Below, piece by piece: positions 63,304 to 64,000 of a stretch of 64,000 nt of DNA. The position numbers and the translations under genes are program-made. The notes below the pieces were generated by a model. The model saw nothing but the letters and a program-made list of their open reading frames with translations. It was not told the origin of the DNA and searched no databases. This stretch comes from Streptomyces sp. NBC_01294. GTDB lineage: Bacteria > Actinomycetota > Actinomycetes > Streptomycetales > Streptomycetaceae. The first letter of the stretch is position 1, and every line of letters starts with the position of its first letter. The stretch is taken from the NCBI RefSeq assembly GCF_035917235.1, contig NZ_CP108423.1, forward strand, positions 310,001-374,000, in the 5' to 3' direction.

Positions 63304-63945
63304 TTACCCGTCAGTGGTGCTGAGGGCCGGCCCGGTGATGGACATGTTGCCGCTGACCGAGGCGATCTGTGAGACGGTCACATTCTCGAAGGTAAGGGTG
63401 CGGGTGGGAACAGCGGGGTGAGCGAGCCACGGGGGCAGGGCGTCGGGTGTGACGGTGACGCTGCGGTCCGTCGGCAGCGGAGCGCCGCCCAGGCCGATCA
63501 CTGTGCCGGACAGCTTCTGGGTGTACAGAGTCACCACGTCCTTGCCCGTGACCGTGGATGTGGTCGTGGGCTTGGCCCGCAGGCGCATTGCGGAGCTGCC
63601 GCGGCCCACCGTCAGGTCGAGATCGCCGATGTCCAGCGACCGCACGGTGAACTTCAGGGCCCGCTCGGACCCGGCCGCAGTCCGCACGGTGACCACGCCG
63701 TGGAAGGCACTGTCGTGGAGCACGAGCCTGTCGGCGCGCAGTACCCAGGGGGCGTTCGCCGGGCGGGTCGGCGGGTGGTCGGTCGGCGTGCCGGTCCCGG
63801 CTGGTGTCTTGGAGGTGCGGATACCGTCGGCGAGTAACGCCTTCGAGGCCGCTGGTGTGGCGAGCGGTAGGACCACGGACAGCGCTGCTGCTGCCAGCGC
63901 GCAGACGAGGGGCCTCAGCAGTCGGCCGGTCACGCGGCTCTTCAT
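63304..63945 (-). CDS. Secreted protein of unknown function
   Basis: 213 residues from ATG 63945. A long signal peptide (RLLRPLVCALAAAALSVVLP, cleavage near residue 34) is followed by a Thr/Pro linker and a beta-rich domain (VLRADRLVLHDSAFHGVVTV, FTVRSLDIGDLDLTVG). It has no cysteine in the mature part. It resembles small secreted actinomycete proteins that accompany DUF6114/DUF6230 membrane genes, but those partners lie outside the window if present. Confidence 0.72.
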   Translation of the reverse strand: MKSRVTGRLLRPLVCALAAAALSVVLPLATPAASKALLADGIRTSKTPAGTGTPTDHPPTRPANAPWVLRADRLVLHDSAFHGVVTVRTAAGSERALKFTVRSLDIGDLDLTVGRGSSAMRLRAKPTTTSTVTGKDVVTLYTQKLSGTVIGLGGAPLPTDRSVTVTPDALPPWLAHPAVPTRTLTFENVTVSQIASVSGNMSITGPALSTTDG

Positions 63946-64000
63946 CGCGCTGCTCGGATGGCCGGGCCCTGGTTCCTGTCCGCTTGCTGTACGACCGGTC

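Overview
The window is very GC-rich DNA with strong third-position G/C bias, frequent GTG and TTG starts, ATGA/GTGA stop-start overlaps and many actinomycete-typical families (SAV_915 family, TerD, SpoIIE-type phosphatases fused to PAS/GAF/ATPase domains, kelch and HEAT repeat proteins, emfourin). It reads as chromosomal DNA of Streptomyces or a close relative. The number of broken genes suggests a variable, accessory part of the chromosome. I see no rRNA, standard tRNA, CRISPR array, intact transposase or prophage.

Layout. 1-5.5 kb: a complete ECF-type (energy-coupling factor) importer (EcfT, a fused double ATPase and an S component). It follows two surface proteins: an alpha/alpha-toroid protein with a LAXTG sortase signal and a Gly/Pro stalk, and a membrane-anchored partner. 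5.4-8.3 kb: MATE and AraC-effector-domain remnants, a small membrane protein, and a BCCT osmolyte/betaine-type transporter with a frameshifted tail. 8.9-16.4 kb: a large subtilisin-like secreted protease, a tRNA-like element, a divergent hydrolase/TetR pair with a two-site operator, and an NmrA-like protein. 17-24.5 kb: membrane and small secreted proteins, a beta-propeller protein, and three tandem, overlapping kelch genes. 24.5-30 kb: a universal stress protein, a SAV_915 protein, a LysA paralogue, a group of gene fragments, and a divergent membrane protein/MarR pair.

30-41 kb: a divergent TetR/amidase pair with two palindromic operators, a HEAT-like gene stopped by a nonsense codon, a small membrane protein coupled to an HTH/coiled-coil/receiver protein, a lipoprotein, TerD, an acetyltransferase, a TSUP permease and a membrane SpoIIE phosphatase. 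40.7-47.8 kb: a minus-strand sulfonate/organosulfur operon. It holds flavin reductase, a Tat lipoprotein binding protein, permease, ATPase, an FMN monooxygenase, a deleted ABC exporter and an aldo/keto reductase. A 16-residue reading frame ending in Cys-Cys precedes it and looks like a cysteine-sensing leader peptide. 47.9-59.4 kb: a ROK regulator, an SDR-like protein with a Cys-rich segment, a PAS-GAF-PP2C-HATPase regulator, a divergent HAD+MFS/DeoR locus with palindromic sites, a frameshifted HEAT gene and a secreted hydrolase. 59.4-64 kb: truncated DUF1152 and radical-SAM genes, an emfourin, uncharacterised proteins and an arylsulfatase tail.

The most informative systems are the ECF importer with its sortase-anchored toroid receptor (transcobalamin-like by architecture) and the organosulfur operon with its Cys-Cys leader. 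About a dozen truncated, frameshifted or internally deleted genes point to active gene decay or rearrangement.
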